Under the pieces are notes generated by a model. The model had not been told where the DNA came from. It did not search any database and saw only the letters and a program-made list of their open reading frames with translations. The position numbers and the translations under genes are program-made. 64,000 nucleotides of DNA, taken from assembly GCF_000974445.1 (NCBI RefSeq), contig NZ_BBOJ01000016.1, positions 186,001-250,000 on the forward strand, written 5' to 3'. The DNA is from Lentzea aerocolonigenes (lineage in GTDB: Bacteria; Actinomycetota; Actinomycetes; Mycobacteriales; Pseudonocardiaceae). Shown one piece after another: positions 20,353 through 28,904 of the stretch; positions within the stretch are counted from its first letter, which is position 1, and each line of letters starts with the position of its first letter.

Positions 20353-20393
20353 CACCGGGCCCTGTGAGGATTTGCCCCTCACAGGGCCTGGTG
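20353..20393 (+). terminator. Intra-operon hairpin between lipoprotein and ATPase genes
   Basis: Seventeen-base arms CACCGGGCCCTGTGAGG and CCTCACAGGGCCTGGTG pair with a single G-U around a 7-nt loop, directly after the lipoprotein stop. Such partial terminators or 3' stabilisers allow binding proteins to be made in excess over membrane subunits. Confidence 0.7.
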
Positions 20394-20415
20394 CGTCGTA
20401 GGAGGAGCCTCGACG

Positions 20416-21996
20416 ATGAGCAGTTCCACGTCCGTACGGACGGACGATCCCCCCGCCGTGGTGCTCACCGGCATCACCAAGCGATTCCCCGGTGTGGTCG
20501 CCAACAGCGACGTCCACCTGACCGTCCGCCGTGGCGAGGTGCACGCGCTCTGCGGTGAGAACGGCGCCGGCAAGTCCACCCTGATGAAGATCCTCTACGG
20601 CATGCAGCCGCCGGACGAGGGCACCATCGAGGTGAACGGCGAGCAGGTGCGGTTCCGCACGCCGTCCGACGCCATCAAGGCCGGCATCGGCATGGTGCAC
20701 CAGCACTTCATGCTCGCCGACAACCTCACCGTCCAGGAGAACGTGGTCCTGGGCGCCGAGGCTCTGCACGGCATCGGCCAGAAGGCCCGCAAGCGCATCA
20801 TCGAGCTGTCCGGCAGGACTGGCCTCAACGTCGACCCCGGCGTCCTCGTCGAGCAGCTCGGCGTCGCGGACCGGCAGCGCGTCGAGATCCTCAAGGTGCT
20901 CTACCGCGGTGCCAAGGTGATCATCCTGGACGAGCCGACCGCCGTGCTCGTGCCGCAGGAGGTCAACGAGCTCTTCGACACCGTCCGCGGCATGCAGGCG
21001 CAGGGCTACACGTTCCTGTTCATCTCGCACAAGCTCGACGAGGTCCGCGCGATCGCGGACTCCGTCACGGTGATCCGCCGCGGCACGACCGTGGGCAGCG
21101 CGGACCCGAAGACCGTGTCGTCGCGCCAGCTCGCCGAGATGATGGTCGGCAGCGAGCTCCCCAGCCCGGAGACCCGCGAGTCCACCGTCACCGACACCGT
21201 CGTGCTCGACGTCAAGGGGTTGAAGTTGCTGACCCCCGACGGGTCGCGGCCGATCCTCGACGACATCGACCTGGTGGTCCGTTCCGGCGAGGTCGTCGGC
21301 ATCGCCGGTGTCGAGGGCAACGGCCAGACCGAGCTCGTCGAGACGATCATGGGCATGCGCAAGGCCGGCAGCGGCACGATCACGTTGCAGGGCAACGACC
21401 TCACGAAGCTGGGCACGCTCGCCCGGCGCGAGGCGGGCATCGGCTACATCCCCGAGGACCGCCACCGCCACGGCCTGCTGCTCACGCAACCTCTCTGGTA
21501 CAACCGGATTCTCGGCTACCAGACCCGCAAGCCGGCGTCCAAGGGCATCTGGCTCGACACCGACGGCGCCAAGAAGGACACCGAGCGGATCGTCACCGAG
21601 TTCGACGTGCGCACGCCCGGCATCGACGTGCCCGCGGCCGCGCTGTCCGGTGGCAACCAGCAGAAGCTCGTCGTCGGCCGGGAACTGTCCGGCGACCCGG
21701 TGCTGCTCATCGCGTCGCACCCGACCCGCGGTGTCGACGTCGGCGCGCAGGCGTTGATCTGGGACGAGATCAAGCGCGCCCGTGCCGCCGGTCTCGCCGT
21801 GCTGCTGATCTCCGCCGACCTGGACGAGCTGATCGGCCTGTCGGACACGATCAAGGTCATGCTGCGCGGCCGTCTGGTGGCCGACGCCGACCCGAGCACC
21901 GTCACGCCCGAGGACCTCGGCAGCGCGATGACGGGTGCGGGCAGCACGAGCGCGGCGGTCCAGGAGACCGCTGTCGTCGAGGAAGGCGAGAACTGA
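20416..21996 (+). CDS. Nucleoside-type ABC transporter, fused double ATPase
   Basis: This 526-residue cytoplasmic ATPase has two ABC cassettes in tandem, as in the YufO/NupO and sugar importer (RbsA-like) families. The first cassette has Walker A GENGAGKSTLMK and Walker B VIILDEPTAVL. The second has a diverged Walker A-like GVEGNGQTELVE, signature LSGGNQQKLVVGRE and an altered Walker B. In the first cassette the signature region reads QLGVADRQRVEI instead of the usual LSVG, so one composite ATP site is probably non-canonical, as is common in this family. The start is the ATG at 20416 with AGGAGG upstream. The stop overlaps the next permease start as ATGA. Confidence 0.93.
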   Translation: MSSSTSVRTDDPPAVVLTGITKRFPGVVANSDVHLTVRRGEVHALCGENGAGKSTLMKILYGMQPPDEGTIEVNGEQVRFRTPSDAIKAGIGMVHQHFMLADNLTVQENVVLGAEALHGIGQKARKRIIELSGRTGLNVDPGVLVEQLGVADRQRVEILKVLYRGAKVIILDEPTAVLVPQEVNELFDTVRGMQAQGYTFLFISHKLDEVRAIADSVTVIRRGTTVGSADPKTVSSRQLAEMMVGSELPSPETRESTVTDTVVLDVKGLKLLTPDGSRPILDDIDLVVRSGEVVGIAGVEGNGQTELVETIMGMRKAGSGTITLQGNDLTKLGTLARREAGIGYIPEDRHRHGLLLTQPLWYNRILGYQTRKPASKGIWLDTDGAKKDTERIVTEFDVRTPGIDVPAAALSGGNQQKLVVGRELSGDPVLLIASHPTRGVDVGAQALIWDEIKRARAAGLAVLLISADLDELIGLSDTIKVMLRGRLVADADPSTVTPEDLGSAMTGAGSTSAAVQETAVVEEGEN

Positions 21997-23069
21997 TGGG
22001 AAACCTGCGCGGCAAACTCCTGCCGCCGGCGTTGGCGATCGTCTTCTCGATGCTGCTGTGCGGTGTGGCGCTGGTGATCTCCGGCGCGAACCCGTTCAGC
22101 GCGTTCGGTGCGATGGTGACGCAGGTCGGCAAGGGCTCGACGCTCGTCGACATCATCAACTCGACGGGCATCTACTACATCGCGGCGCTCGCGGTCGCGA
22201 TCGGGTTCCAGATGAACCTGTTCAACATCGGTGTCGAGGGCCAGTACCGCGTCGCGGCCGTCGTCGCCGCGGTCGTCGGCGGCTCGATCGCGCTGCCGCC
22301 GGGCATCCACACGCTGGTGATCATCGTCGTGGGCGCGCTCGCCGGTGCCGCCTGGGCCGCGATTCCCGCGATCCTCAAGGTGACCCGCGGCGTGAACGAG
22401 GTCATCTCGACGATCATGATGAACGGCCTCGCGATCGGCCTGTCCGCCTACCTGATCCGCCGCGACGTCTTCGGTGAGCTGCGGGGCAACAACATCCGCA
22501 CGCCGGAGATCCCGGAGAGCGGCTGGATGCCCGGCATCTCCTTCGGTGGCGGCGGCACGATGTTCGGCTTCCTGTTCGTGGCCATCGCCCTGGGCGTCGG
22601 CTACTGGATCATGATGAACCGCACCAGGTTCGGCTTCGAGCTGCGCGCGTCCGGCGAGTCCGCGACCGCCGCGTCGGCCGGTGGTGTCAACGCCAAGAAG
22701 ATGATCCTGGTGTCGATGCTGCTCTCCGGCGCCATCGCGGGCCTCATCGGCCTGCCGGAGATGCTCGGCCGCGACCACACGTTCAGCCTGAACTTCACCG
22801 CGGGCATCGGTTTCTCGGGCATCGCGATCGCGCTGCTCGGCCGCAACCACCCCGGCGGCATCGCGTTCGGCGCGCTGCTGTGGGCGTTCCTCGACAAGTC
22901 GGGTCTCGCGCTCGACAACGTCGGTGTGCCAAGGGAGATCGTCACCATCATGCAGGGCTCGATCGTCCTGTCGGTCGTCGTCGCGTACGAGGTGGTGCGC
23001 CGCGTCGAGCTCGCCGCGGAACAGCGTCGCGTCGGCCGTGAGCTCGGAACTGTCGGAGGTGCCGCGTGA
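21996..23069 (+). CDS. Nucleoside ABC transporter permease 1
   Basis: This 357-residue permease of the BPD_transp_2 family (NupP/YufP-like) has about 8-10 membrane helices. The conserved NLFNIGVEGQYRVAAVVAAV motif and the EVISTIMMNGLAIGLSAYL segment are visible. Its start (21996) overlaps the ATPase stop and its own stop overlaps the next gene's GTG, so the subunits are translationally coupled. It should pair with the second permease to form the pore. Substrate assignment to nucleosides comes from the operon context. Confidence 0.92.
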   Translation: MGNLRGKLLPPALAIVFSMLLCGVALVISGANPFSAFGAMVTQVGKGSTLVDIINSTGIYYIAALAVAIGFQMNLFNIGVEGQYRVAAVVAAVVGGSIALPPGIHTLVIIVVGALAGAAWAAIPAILKVTRGVNEVISTIMMNGLAIGLSAYLIRRDVFGELRGNNIRTPEIPESGWMPGISFGGGGTMFGFLFVAIALGVGYWIMMNRTRFGFELRASGESATAASAGGVNAKKMILVSMLLSGAIAGLIGLPEMLGRDHTFSLNFTAGIGFSGIAIALLGRNHPGGIAFGALLWAFLDKSGLALDNVGVPREIVTIMQGSIVLSVVVAYEVVRRVELAAEQRRVGRELGTVGGAA

Positions 23070-24319
23070 TCACGACGATGGAGGAGAAGCCCCACGTCCC
23101 GGCGGCGCCTCGCAGGAAGAAGTTCCCCGGCTGGGCCGTCGGAATGATCAGCGTCGCCGGCGCGGTCGCGTTGCTGTCGGTCACGTCGTACATGACGAAC
23201 TTCCCGCAGCTCACGTCGTCCGGCACGACCCAGACCGCGGTCCGGCTGATGCTGCCGATCCTGCTCGCCGGTCTCGGCGGCCTGTGGGCGGAACGCGCCG
23301 GCGTGGTCAACATCGGCCTCGAAGGCATGATGATCATGGGCACGTGGGGCGCGGCGTGGGCCGGCTACCAGTGGGGCCCGTGGGCGGCGCTCGTCTCGGC
23401 CGTCGTGTTCGGTGCGCTGGGTGGCCTGCTGCACGCGATCGCCACGGTCACGTTCGGCGTCAACCACATCGTCTCCGGTGTGGCGATCAACCTGCTCGGC
23501 GCCGGCCTGACGAAGTACCTGTCGACGCTGGTGTTCTTCCCGCTGTCGCACAACCCGCGCCAGTCGCCGCCGGTCCAGCCGTTCGACACGTACTCGGCGG
23601 CGGGTTTCGCGGACTGGCTCGGTGAGCTCGAGTCCGGGCAGCGCCTGTTCATCTCGGACGTCGCGGGCATCCTGCGCGGCCTGGTCACCGGCGTCTCGCC
23701 GTTGACGATGCTGACGATCCTGCTCGTGCCGCTGTCGTACTACCTGCTCTGGCGCACCCGCTTCGGCCTGCGCTTGCGCTCGGTCGGCGAGAACCCGCAC
23801 GCGGCGGACTCGCTGGGCGTGAAGGTGTACTTCCACAAGTACGTCGCCGTGATCGTCTCCGGTGGCCTCGCCGGCCTGGGCGGCGCCGCGCTGGTGCTGA
23901 ACCCCGGTCAGCTGTCCTATTTGGAGGGTCAGACCGGCGGCCGCGGCTTCATCGGCCTGGCTGCGATGATCTTCGGCAACTGGCGGCCCGGCGGCCTGCT
24001 GGGCGGCGCGGCGCTGTTCGGTTACGCCGACGGCCTGCAGCTGCGTTCCGGCGGCGACACGGTGCTGGCGCTGGTGTACGGCGTGGTGATCTTGCTCGGC
24101 GTGATCGTGGTCTACCAGCTGATCAAGCGGAAGTGGTTCTCCGCGGCGGCGGCGATCGTCGTGGCCGTGCTGCTGTACCTGCTGTACATCAGCCTCGACG
24201 AGATCCCCGGCGAGTTCGTGTCCTACGCCCCGCACATGGTGACGCTGGCCGTGCTGGCCGTGGCGTCGCAGCGGCTGCGCATGCCGGCCGCCGACGGTGT
24301 GGTGTACCGCCGTGGTTGA
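23066..24319 (+). CDS. Nucleoside ABC transporter permease 2
   Basis: This 417-residue permease of the BPD_transp_2 family (NupQ/YufQ-like) contains the signature RAGVVNIGLEGMMIMGTWGA and the NHIVSGVAINLLGAGL segment. It is longer than typical because of an extended periplasmic loop around residues 165-205 and an additional C-terminal hydrophobic pair. The start is the GTG at 23066 in a GTGA overlap with permease 1. The 3' end overlaps the cytidine deaminase start by 8 bp, tying transport and salvage into one transcript. Confidence 0.92.
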   Translation: MITTMEEKPHVPAAPRRKKFPGWAVGMISVAGAVALLSVTSYMTNFPQLTSSGTTQTAVRLMLPILLAGLGGLWAERAGVVNIGLEGMMIMGTWGAAWAGYQWGPWAALVSAVVFGALGGLLHAIATVTFGVNHIVSGVAINLLGAGLTKYLSTLVFFPLSHNPRQSPPVQPFDTYSAAGFADWLGELESGQRLFISDVAGILRGLVTGVSPLTMLTILLVPLSYYLLWRTRFGLRLRSVGENPHAADSLGVKVYFHKYVAVIVSGGLAGLGGAALVLNPGQLSYLEGQTGGRGFIGLAAMIFGNWRPGGLLGGAALFGYADGLQLRSGGDTVLALVYGVVILLGVIVVYQLIKRKWFSAAAAIVVAVLLYLLYISLDEIPGEFVSYAPHMVTLAVLAVASQRLRMPAADGVVYRRG

Positions 24320-24695
24320 TTGGGATCTTCTCCGGGCACGGGCAGTGGAAGCGGCGTCGTTCGCCCACTGCCCGTACTCGGGGCTTCAGGTCGGTGCCGC
24401 GGCGCTGTGCGACGACGGCCGCGTCATCGTCGGCTGCAACGTCGAGAACGCCTCGTACGGTCTCGGGTTGTGTGCCGAGTGCACCCTTGTCGGCCAGCTG
24501 CGGCTGACCGGCGGCGGCCGGTTGGTGGCGGTGGCTTGTCGTTCCGGTGCCGGCGACCTGCTGATGCCGTGTGGCCGCTGCCGTCAGCTGATCTACGAGT
24601 TCGGTGGCCGCGAGTGCCTGGTGGACACCGCTCGCGGACCGTTGCCGATGACCGAGGTGCTGCTCGACGCGTTCGGACCGGAGGACCTGCCGTGA
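24312..24695 (+). CDS. cdd: Cytidine deaminase
   Basis: This 127-residue zinc enzyme converts cytidine and deoxycytidine to uridine and deoxyuridine. The substrate motif FxxCPYSGLQVGAA (17-30) is present, then CNVENASYG (42-50), the catalytic C54-A-E56-C57 and the zinc pair P86-C87-G-R-C90. The length suits the homotetrameric type. The start is the GTG at 24312, overlapping the permease stop by 8 bp; the stop overlaps deoA as GTGA. Coupling to both neighbours supports a nucleoside scavenging operon. Confidence 0.97.
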   Translation: MVDWDLLRARAVEAASFAHCPYSGLQVGAAALCDDGRVIVGCNVENASYGLGLCAECTLVGQLRLTGGGRLVAVACRSGAGDLLMPCGRCRQLIYEFGGRECLVDTARGPLPMTEVLLDAFGPEDLP

Positions 24696-25966
24696 GTTTC
24701 TCTGCTGTGGATGTCATTCGTGCCAAGCGCGATGGCCTTGTGTTGTCCGACGCTCAGATCGACTGGGTCATCGACGCCTACACGCGCGGTGCCGTGGCGG
24801 ACGAGCAGATGTCCGCGCTGGCCATGGCGATCTTCTTCAACGGCATGACTTCGGCGGAGACCGCGCGCTGGACGCAGGCGATGATCTCGTCCGGTGAGCG
24901 GTTGTCGTTGCACGTGGACCGCCCGACCGTGGACAAGCACTCGACGGGTGGGGTGGGCGACAAGATCACGTTGCCGTTGGCGCCTCTGGTGGCTGCTTGT
25001 GGTGCGGCTGTTCCGCAGTTGTCCGGGCGCGGGCTCGGGCACACCGGTGGGACGTTGGACAAGCTGGAGTCGATTCCAGGGTGGCGTGCGGCACTGTCCA
25101 CTTCGGAGATTCTGTCGCAGTTGTCTTCCGTTGGTGCTGTTGTTTGTGCTGCTACGGAAGGGCTTGCTCCTGCGGATCGGAAGCTCTACGCGTTGCGGGA
25201 CGTCACCGGGACTGTTGAGGCTATTCCGCTGATCGCTTCTTCGATCATGTCGAAGAAGATCGCGGAGGGGGCTGAGTCGTTGGTTCTGGATGTGAAGGTC
25301 GGGTCCGGGGCCTTCATGAAGGATCTGGCTTCGGCTCGGGCTCTGGCTTCTGCGTTGGTGGGTATTGGTGTTGAGCACGGGGTGCGGATTTCGGCTCTGT
25401 TGACTGACATGTCGGTGCCGCTGGGGCGGGCTGTCGGCAATGCGGTTGAGGTCGCCGAGTCCGTTGAGGTGTTGCGTGGTGGTGGGCCTGCGGACGTTGT
25501 CGAGCTGACGGTGGCGCTGGCTTCGGAGATGCTTGCTTTGGCTGGGATTTCGGCTGATCCGGCTGCTGTGTTGGCTTCTGGTGAGGCTTATGAGACTTGG
25601 GCTCGGATGATTCGGGCTCAGGGTGGGGATCCGGACGCTGTGCTGCCGGTGGCGTCGCACAAGCACGTGGTGACCGCGCCTGCTTCCGGCGTGTTGTCCA
25701 CTTTGGACGCCTACGGCGTTGGGGTGGCTGCCTGGAGGCTCGGGGCTGGGCGGGCTCGCAAGGAGGACCCGGTGCAGGCTGGGGCCGGTGTGCTCTGCTT
25801 GGCCAAGCCCGGGGATTCCGTTGAAGCCGGACAGCCTTTGCTGGAGCTGTACACCGACACGCCGGACGCGGTCGAGGGTGCCTTGCAGGCGTTGGAAGGC
25901 GCCTACTCGGTGTCGGACTCGGCGCCGGAGCGGTCGCCGCTGGTGATCGACACGATCCGCGGCTGA
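24692..25966 (+). CDS. deoA: Thymidine/pyrimidine-nucleoside phosphorylase
   Basis: This 424-residue enzyme splits thymidine and deoxyuridine with phosphate to base and deoxyribose-1-phosphate. The family signature SGRGLGHTGGTLDKLESIPG and the phosphate-binding KHSTGGVGDK loop are intact, followed by SSIMSKKIAEG. It starts with GTG at 24692 in a GTGA overlap with cdd. From about 25,000 to 25,830 the codon usage shifts to T- and G-ending codons (GTT, GCT, GGT, TCT), unlike the first 100 codons and the neighbours, while the protein stays intact. A terminator hairpin follows. Confidence 0.96.
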   Translation: MSFSAVDVIRAKRDGLVLSDAQIDWVIDAYTRGAVADEQMSALAMAIFFNGMTSAETARWTQAMISSGERLSLHVDRPTVDKHSTGGVGDKITLPLAPLVAACGAAVPQLSGRGLGHTGGTLDKLESIPGWRAALSTSEILSQLSSVGAVVCAATEGLAPADRKLYALRDVTGTVEAIPLIASSIMSKKIAEGAESLVLDVKVGSGAFMKDLASARALASALVGIGVEHGVRISALLTDMSVPLGRAVGNAVEVAESVEVLRGGGPADVVELTVALASEMLALAGISADPAAVLASGEAYETWARMIRAQGGDPDAVLPVASHKHVVTAPASGVLSTLDAYGVGVAAWRLGAGRARKEDPVQAGAGVLCLAKPGDSVEAGQPLLELYTDTPDAVEGALQALEGAYSVSDSAPERSPLVIDTIRG

Positions 25967-26031
25967 CGTCGCTTGATCGTGGTAGTCGCCGTCGGTTCAG
26001 CCTGAACCCGAAAACTCGTCCCTGACGAAAT

Positions 26032-26062
26032 CTGCCCCCGGAGCTCGCGGCTCCGGGGGCAG
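26032..26062. terminator. Bidirectional terminator after deoA
   Basis: Perfect 13-bp arms CTGCCCCCGGAGC / GCTCCGGGGGCAG enclose a 5-nt loop. A smaller hairpin GGTTCAG/CTGAACC lies just before it (25994-26008). They separate the convergent deoA and coiled-coil genes. Confidence 0.8.
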
Positions 26063-26079
26063 TTCCACACGTGTCGGAC

Positions 26080-27480
26080 TCAGGCGCCCTCGGCCGCCAG
26101 GTCGTCGTCGTCCATGTCCTTGCCGCCGTTCACCGGCTTGGCGCCGTTCTTGCGGGTGCGGCGCTGCGGGCGCGGCAGGGCGGTGGGGGGCGGGGGAGGC
26201 GTCGGGGAGCCGCCGCCGAGGATGAGCTCGGCGAAGGTGGCCATGGCCTCGTCCAGCTGGCCGCCGATGCGGAGTTCCGACTCCTGGTTCGACTTGCGGA
26301 CCAGGGACTGCAGGGCGTCGGTGTCCGGGCGGGCGCCGACGGTCTCGGCGACCTTGGTCAGGCTGGCGTCTACCGTGCCGCCGAGTTCGGAGATGCGGGC
26401 CGCGAAGCCGTCTTCGACCTTGTCCAGGCGGTTGGTCATGTTGTCGAGCTGTGAGGTGACCAGCTCCAGGCGGCGGGCCAGGGACTCCAGGCGGTCGGCT
26501 GCGTCCACCTGGTCGCGGGACTGTTCGATCGCCGCGTACAGGGCCGTGCGGGCCTCGTCCAGCTTGCCTTCGACGGTGGAGCGGGTGTCGGCGACCGCGG
26601 AGGCCAGCTCGGTGCGGGTCTCGGCGAGCGAGGAGGCCAGGGCGTCGCGGGTTTCGGCGACCGTGCCCTCCAGGGAGCCGCGGGTCTCCGCCACGGCTCC
26701 TGCCAGCGAGTCGCGGGTCTCGACGAGGGAGGCGGCCAGCTGGTTGTGGCGGTCGGTGACTGCGGAGACCAGCTTCTCGCGGCTGTCGGCGACGGCGGCG
26801 GCCAGGTCGGCGCGGGCGGCGGCGAGGGCGTCGCGCTGCTCGTCGGCGCGGCCGTGGATGCCGGAGAACGACTCGGCGAGGATCTTCTGCAGGGCCTCGC
26901 GGGTGCCGTCGAGGTGCTCGTGCACGCCCTCGTCGACCTCGTCCAGGCGGCCGCGCAGGGCGGCTTCGAGGGCCTCGATGCGCTCGCGCAGCGGGTTCGT
27001 GACGGCGCCGGGGATCGCGTCGACCTTGCCGTCCTGCTTGTCGAGGTGGCCGTCGAGGTCGTCGATGCGCTTGTGGATGCTGGCGAGCTTGTCCTCGAGG
27101 CCGTCCATGCGGCCCGCGACGCCCTCGAAGCGGCCGGCGACGCCGTCGAGGCGGCCGTCCAGCTGGGCGAAGGGCTTGGCGAGCTTGTCCACCAGGGCGT
27201 CGACCGCGCGACCGATGTCGGCGACGGCGTTGTCCTGGGCCTCCAGCTTGGCGAGGGCCTCGTCGAGACGCTCCGCGAGGACGCTGACCTCGGTGCGGTC
27301 CGGCAGCTCCGACAGGCGCTTGCGGACCGAACCCAGCGACTCCAGAGGCGACATCCGGGCGTGGATCTCGTCCAGCGCGTCGAAGATCTGCTGCTGCTCG
27401 CTCTCACGGATCTCCGCGGCGCGCGTGAGCATGTTGCGCATCCGATCGAAGGACATCGTGGAGTTGTTGTTCTCTGTCAC
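26080..27480 (-). CDS. Long coiled-coil protein with 11-residue repeats
   Basis: This predicted soluble protein of 466 residues is almost entirely helical, with no signal peptide or membrane segment. The middle (about 215-300) has successive 11-residue repeats such as AETRDSLAGAV, AETRGSLEGTV, AETRDALASSL and AETRTELASAV. This is a hendecad pattern expected to form a right-handed coiled coil or an amphipathic apolipoprotein-like helix. Flanking parts contain further RxDGLxxKL-type repeats, and the C-terminus is proline-rich then acidic. The GTG at 27480 (MTENNNSTMSFDRMRN) is chosen with GAAGG about 10 nt upstream. The function is unknown; a structural, scaffolding or membrane-surface role is a guess. 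Confidence 0.8.
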   Translation of the reverse strand: MTENNNSTMSFDRMRNMLTRAAEIRESEQQQIFDALDEIHARMSPLESLGSVRKRLSELPDRTEVSVLAERLDEALAKLEAQDNAVADIGRAVDALVDKLAKPFAQLDGRLDGVAGRFEGVAGRMDGLEDKLASIHKRIDDLDGHLDKQDGKVDAIPGAVTNPLRERIEALEAALRGRLDEVDEGVHEHLDGTREALQKILAESFSGIHGRADEQRDALAAARADLAAAVADSREKLVSAVTDRHNQLAASLVETRDSLAGAVAETRGSLEGTVAETRDALASSLAETRTELASAVADTRSTVEGKLDEARTALYAAIEQSRDQVDAADRLESLARRLELVTSQLDNMTNRLDKVEDGFAARISELGGTVDASLTKVAETVGARPDTDALQSLVRKSNQESELRIGGQLDEAMATFAELILGGGSPTPPPPPTALPRPQRRTRKNGAKPVNGGKDMDDDDLAAEGA

Positions 27481-27815
27481 GGCTGAGTGCCTTCGTCCAG
27501 GGGAGGGGGAGACCACGGGAGCCTATCCGCGTCACGGGACGTCTCTGTACCACCCCCGGCAGTAAATGGCCGGGTGCGGACGGGCGACTGACCCGGTCAG
27601 GCTACCTGATTACTCTGAACGCCAAGTTACTGGCCGGAAGCATGCGACAGCGACCGGTGATGTTCCTACCTTGGGGTGACTCAAGCCTGGTTGTGGTTGC
27701 AGAAAGTTGCTGATCACGGATCGGCAACGACGTTGAACCGACAAATGATCATATCGGCGACAAGATCATTTTGGCCAGCGCTGAAGCGGCGTGTCGGCTG
27801 AAGTAACGTGTAGCA
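27481..27815. other. Divergent intergenic region (coiled-coil gene / add)
   Basis: This 335-bp gap has no convincing gene. It is more AT-rich toward the right, with TGATCA at 27746-27751 and AGATCA further on around an imperfect dyad about 65 bp before the add start, which may be a regulatory site. No RNA gene or riboswitch was recognised. Confidence 0.35.
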
Positions 27816-28904
27816 ATGTCCACGCCGCTTACCTTGGAGTCCATCCGCAGCGCGCCGAAGGTGCTGCTGCACGACCACCTCGACGGTGGCCTCCGCCCGC
27901 AGACGGTGATCGAACTCGCCGATGCCTCCGGCTACCAGGGCCTGCCCACCACGGACGCGGGCGTGCTCGGCGGCTGGTTCCGCGACAACGCGAACTCGGG
28001 TTCGCTCGTGCGTTACCTCGAAGGTTTTGCCCACACGTGCGGTGTGATGCAGGACGAGGCCTCTCTCGTCCGCGTCGCCGCGGAGGCCGTCGAGGACCTC
28101 GCTGCCGACGGGGTCGTCTACGCGGAGATCCGCTACGCCCCCGAGCTGAACATCGAGAAGGGCCTCTCGCTGGAGCAGGTCGTCGAGGCGGTCCAGGAGG
28201 GCTTCCGCCTCGGCGCCGCCCGTGTCGCCGAGACCGGCCGCAAGATCCGCATCGGCACGCTGCTCTGCGCCATGCGCCAGAACGAGGGCTGGCTGCGCAT
28301 CGCCGAGCTGGCGGTCCGCTACCGCGACCTCGGTGTCGTCGGCTTCGACATCGCGGGCCCCGAGGCCGGCTTCCCTCCCACCAGGGGCCTCGACACGTTC
28401 GAGTACCTGCGCCAGCAGAACGCGCACTTCACCATCCACGCGGGTGAGGCGTTCGGCCTGCCGTCCATCTGGGAGGCCATCCAGCACTGCGGCGCCGAAC
28501 GCCTCGGCCACGGCGTGCGGATCGTCGACGACATCAAGGTCTCCGGCGACGGCACCGTCCAGTTGGGACGGCTCGCCGCCTACGTCCGCGACCGCCGCAT
28601 CCCGCTGGAGATGTGCCCGACCTCGAACCTGCAGACCGGCGCCGCGGCCACCATCGCCGACCACCCGATCGGCCTGCTGGCCAAGCTGCGGTTCCGCGTC
28701 ACGGTCAACACCGACAACCGCCTGATGAGCGACTGCTCCCTCTCCAGCGAGTTCGCGGTGCTGGCCGAGACCTTCGGCTACGGGTGGGCGGACCTGCAGT
28801 GGTTCACGATCAACGCCATGAAGTCGGCGTTCATCGGGTTCGACGAGCGGCTGTCGATCATCAACGAGCTGATCAAGCCGGGCTACGCGGCGCTCACCGC
28901 GTAG
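27816..28904 (+). CDS. add: Adenosine deaminase
   Basis: This 362-residue zinc hydrolase deaminates adenosine and deoxyadenosine to inosine forms. Metal ligands H19 and H21 are in [11 protein letters not shown]; the substrate motifs HAGEAFG and LGHGVRI follow, and the [10 protein letters not shown] segment carries the late Asp. The length is usual for bacterial Add. The start is the ATG at 27816. It is transcribed alone and its stop overlaps the 3' end of the convergent RmlB-like gene by 11 bp. Its product feeds purine nucleoside phosphorylase encoded about 30 kb away in the window. Confidence 0.96.
   Translation: MSTPLTLESIRSAPKVLLHDHLDGGLRPQTVIELADASGYQGLPTTDAGVLGGWFRDNANSGSLVRYLEGFAHTCGVMQDEASLVRVAAEAVEDLAADGVVYAEIRYAPELNIEKGLSLEQVVEAVQEGFRLGAARVAETGRKIRIGTLLCAMRQNEGWLRIAELAVRYRDLGVVGFDIAGPEAGFPPTRGLDTFEYLRQQNAHFTIHAGEAFGLPSIWEAIQHCGAERLGHGVRIVDDIKVSGDGTVQLGRLAAYVRDRRIPLEMCPTSNLQTGAAATIADHPIGLLAKLRFRVTVNTDNRLMSDCSLSSEFAVLAETFGYGWADLQWFTINAMKSAFIGFDERLSIINELIKPGYAALTA

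Noticed and set aside
19171-21720. An 849-codon minus-strand frame opposite the BMP lipoprotein and ABC ATPase genes
   Set aside because: It is a compositional shadow of conserved genes; the protein shows no family pattern and no ribosome site.
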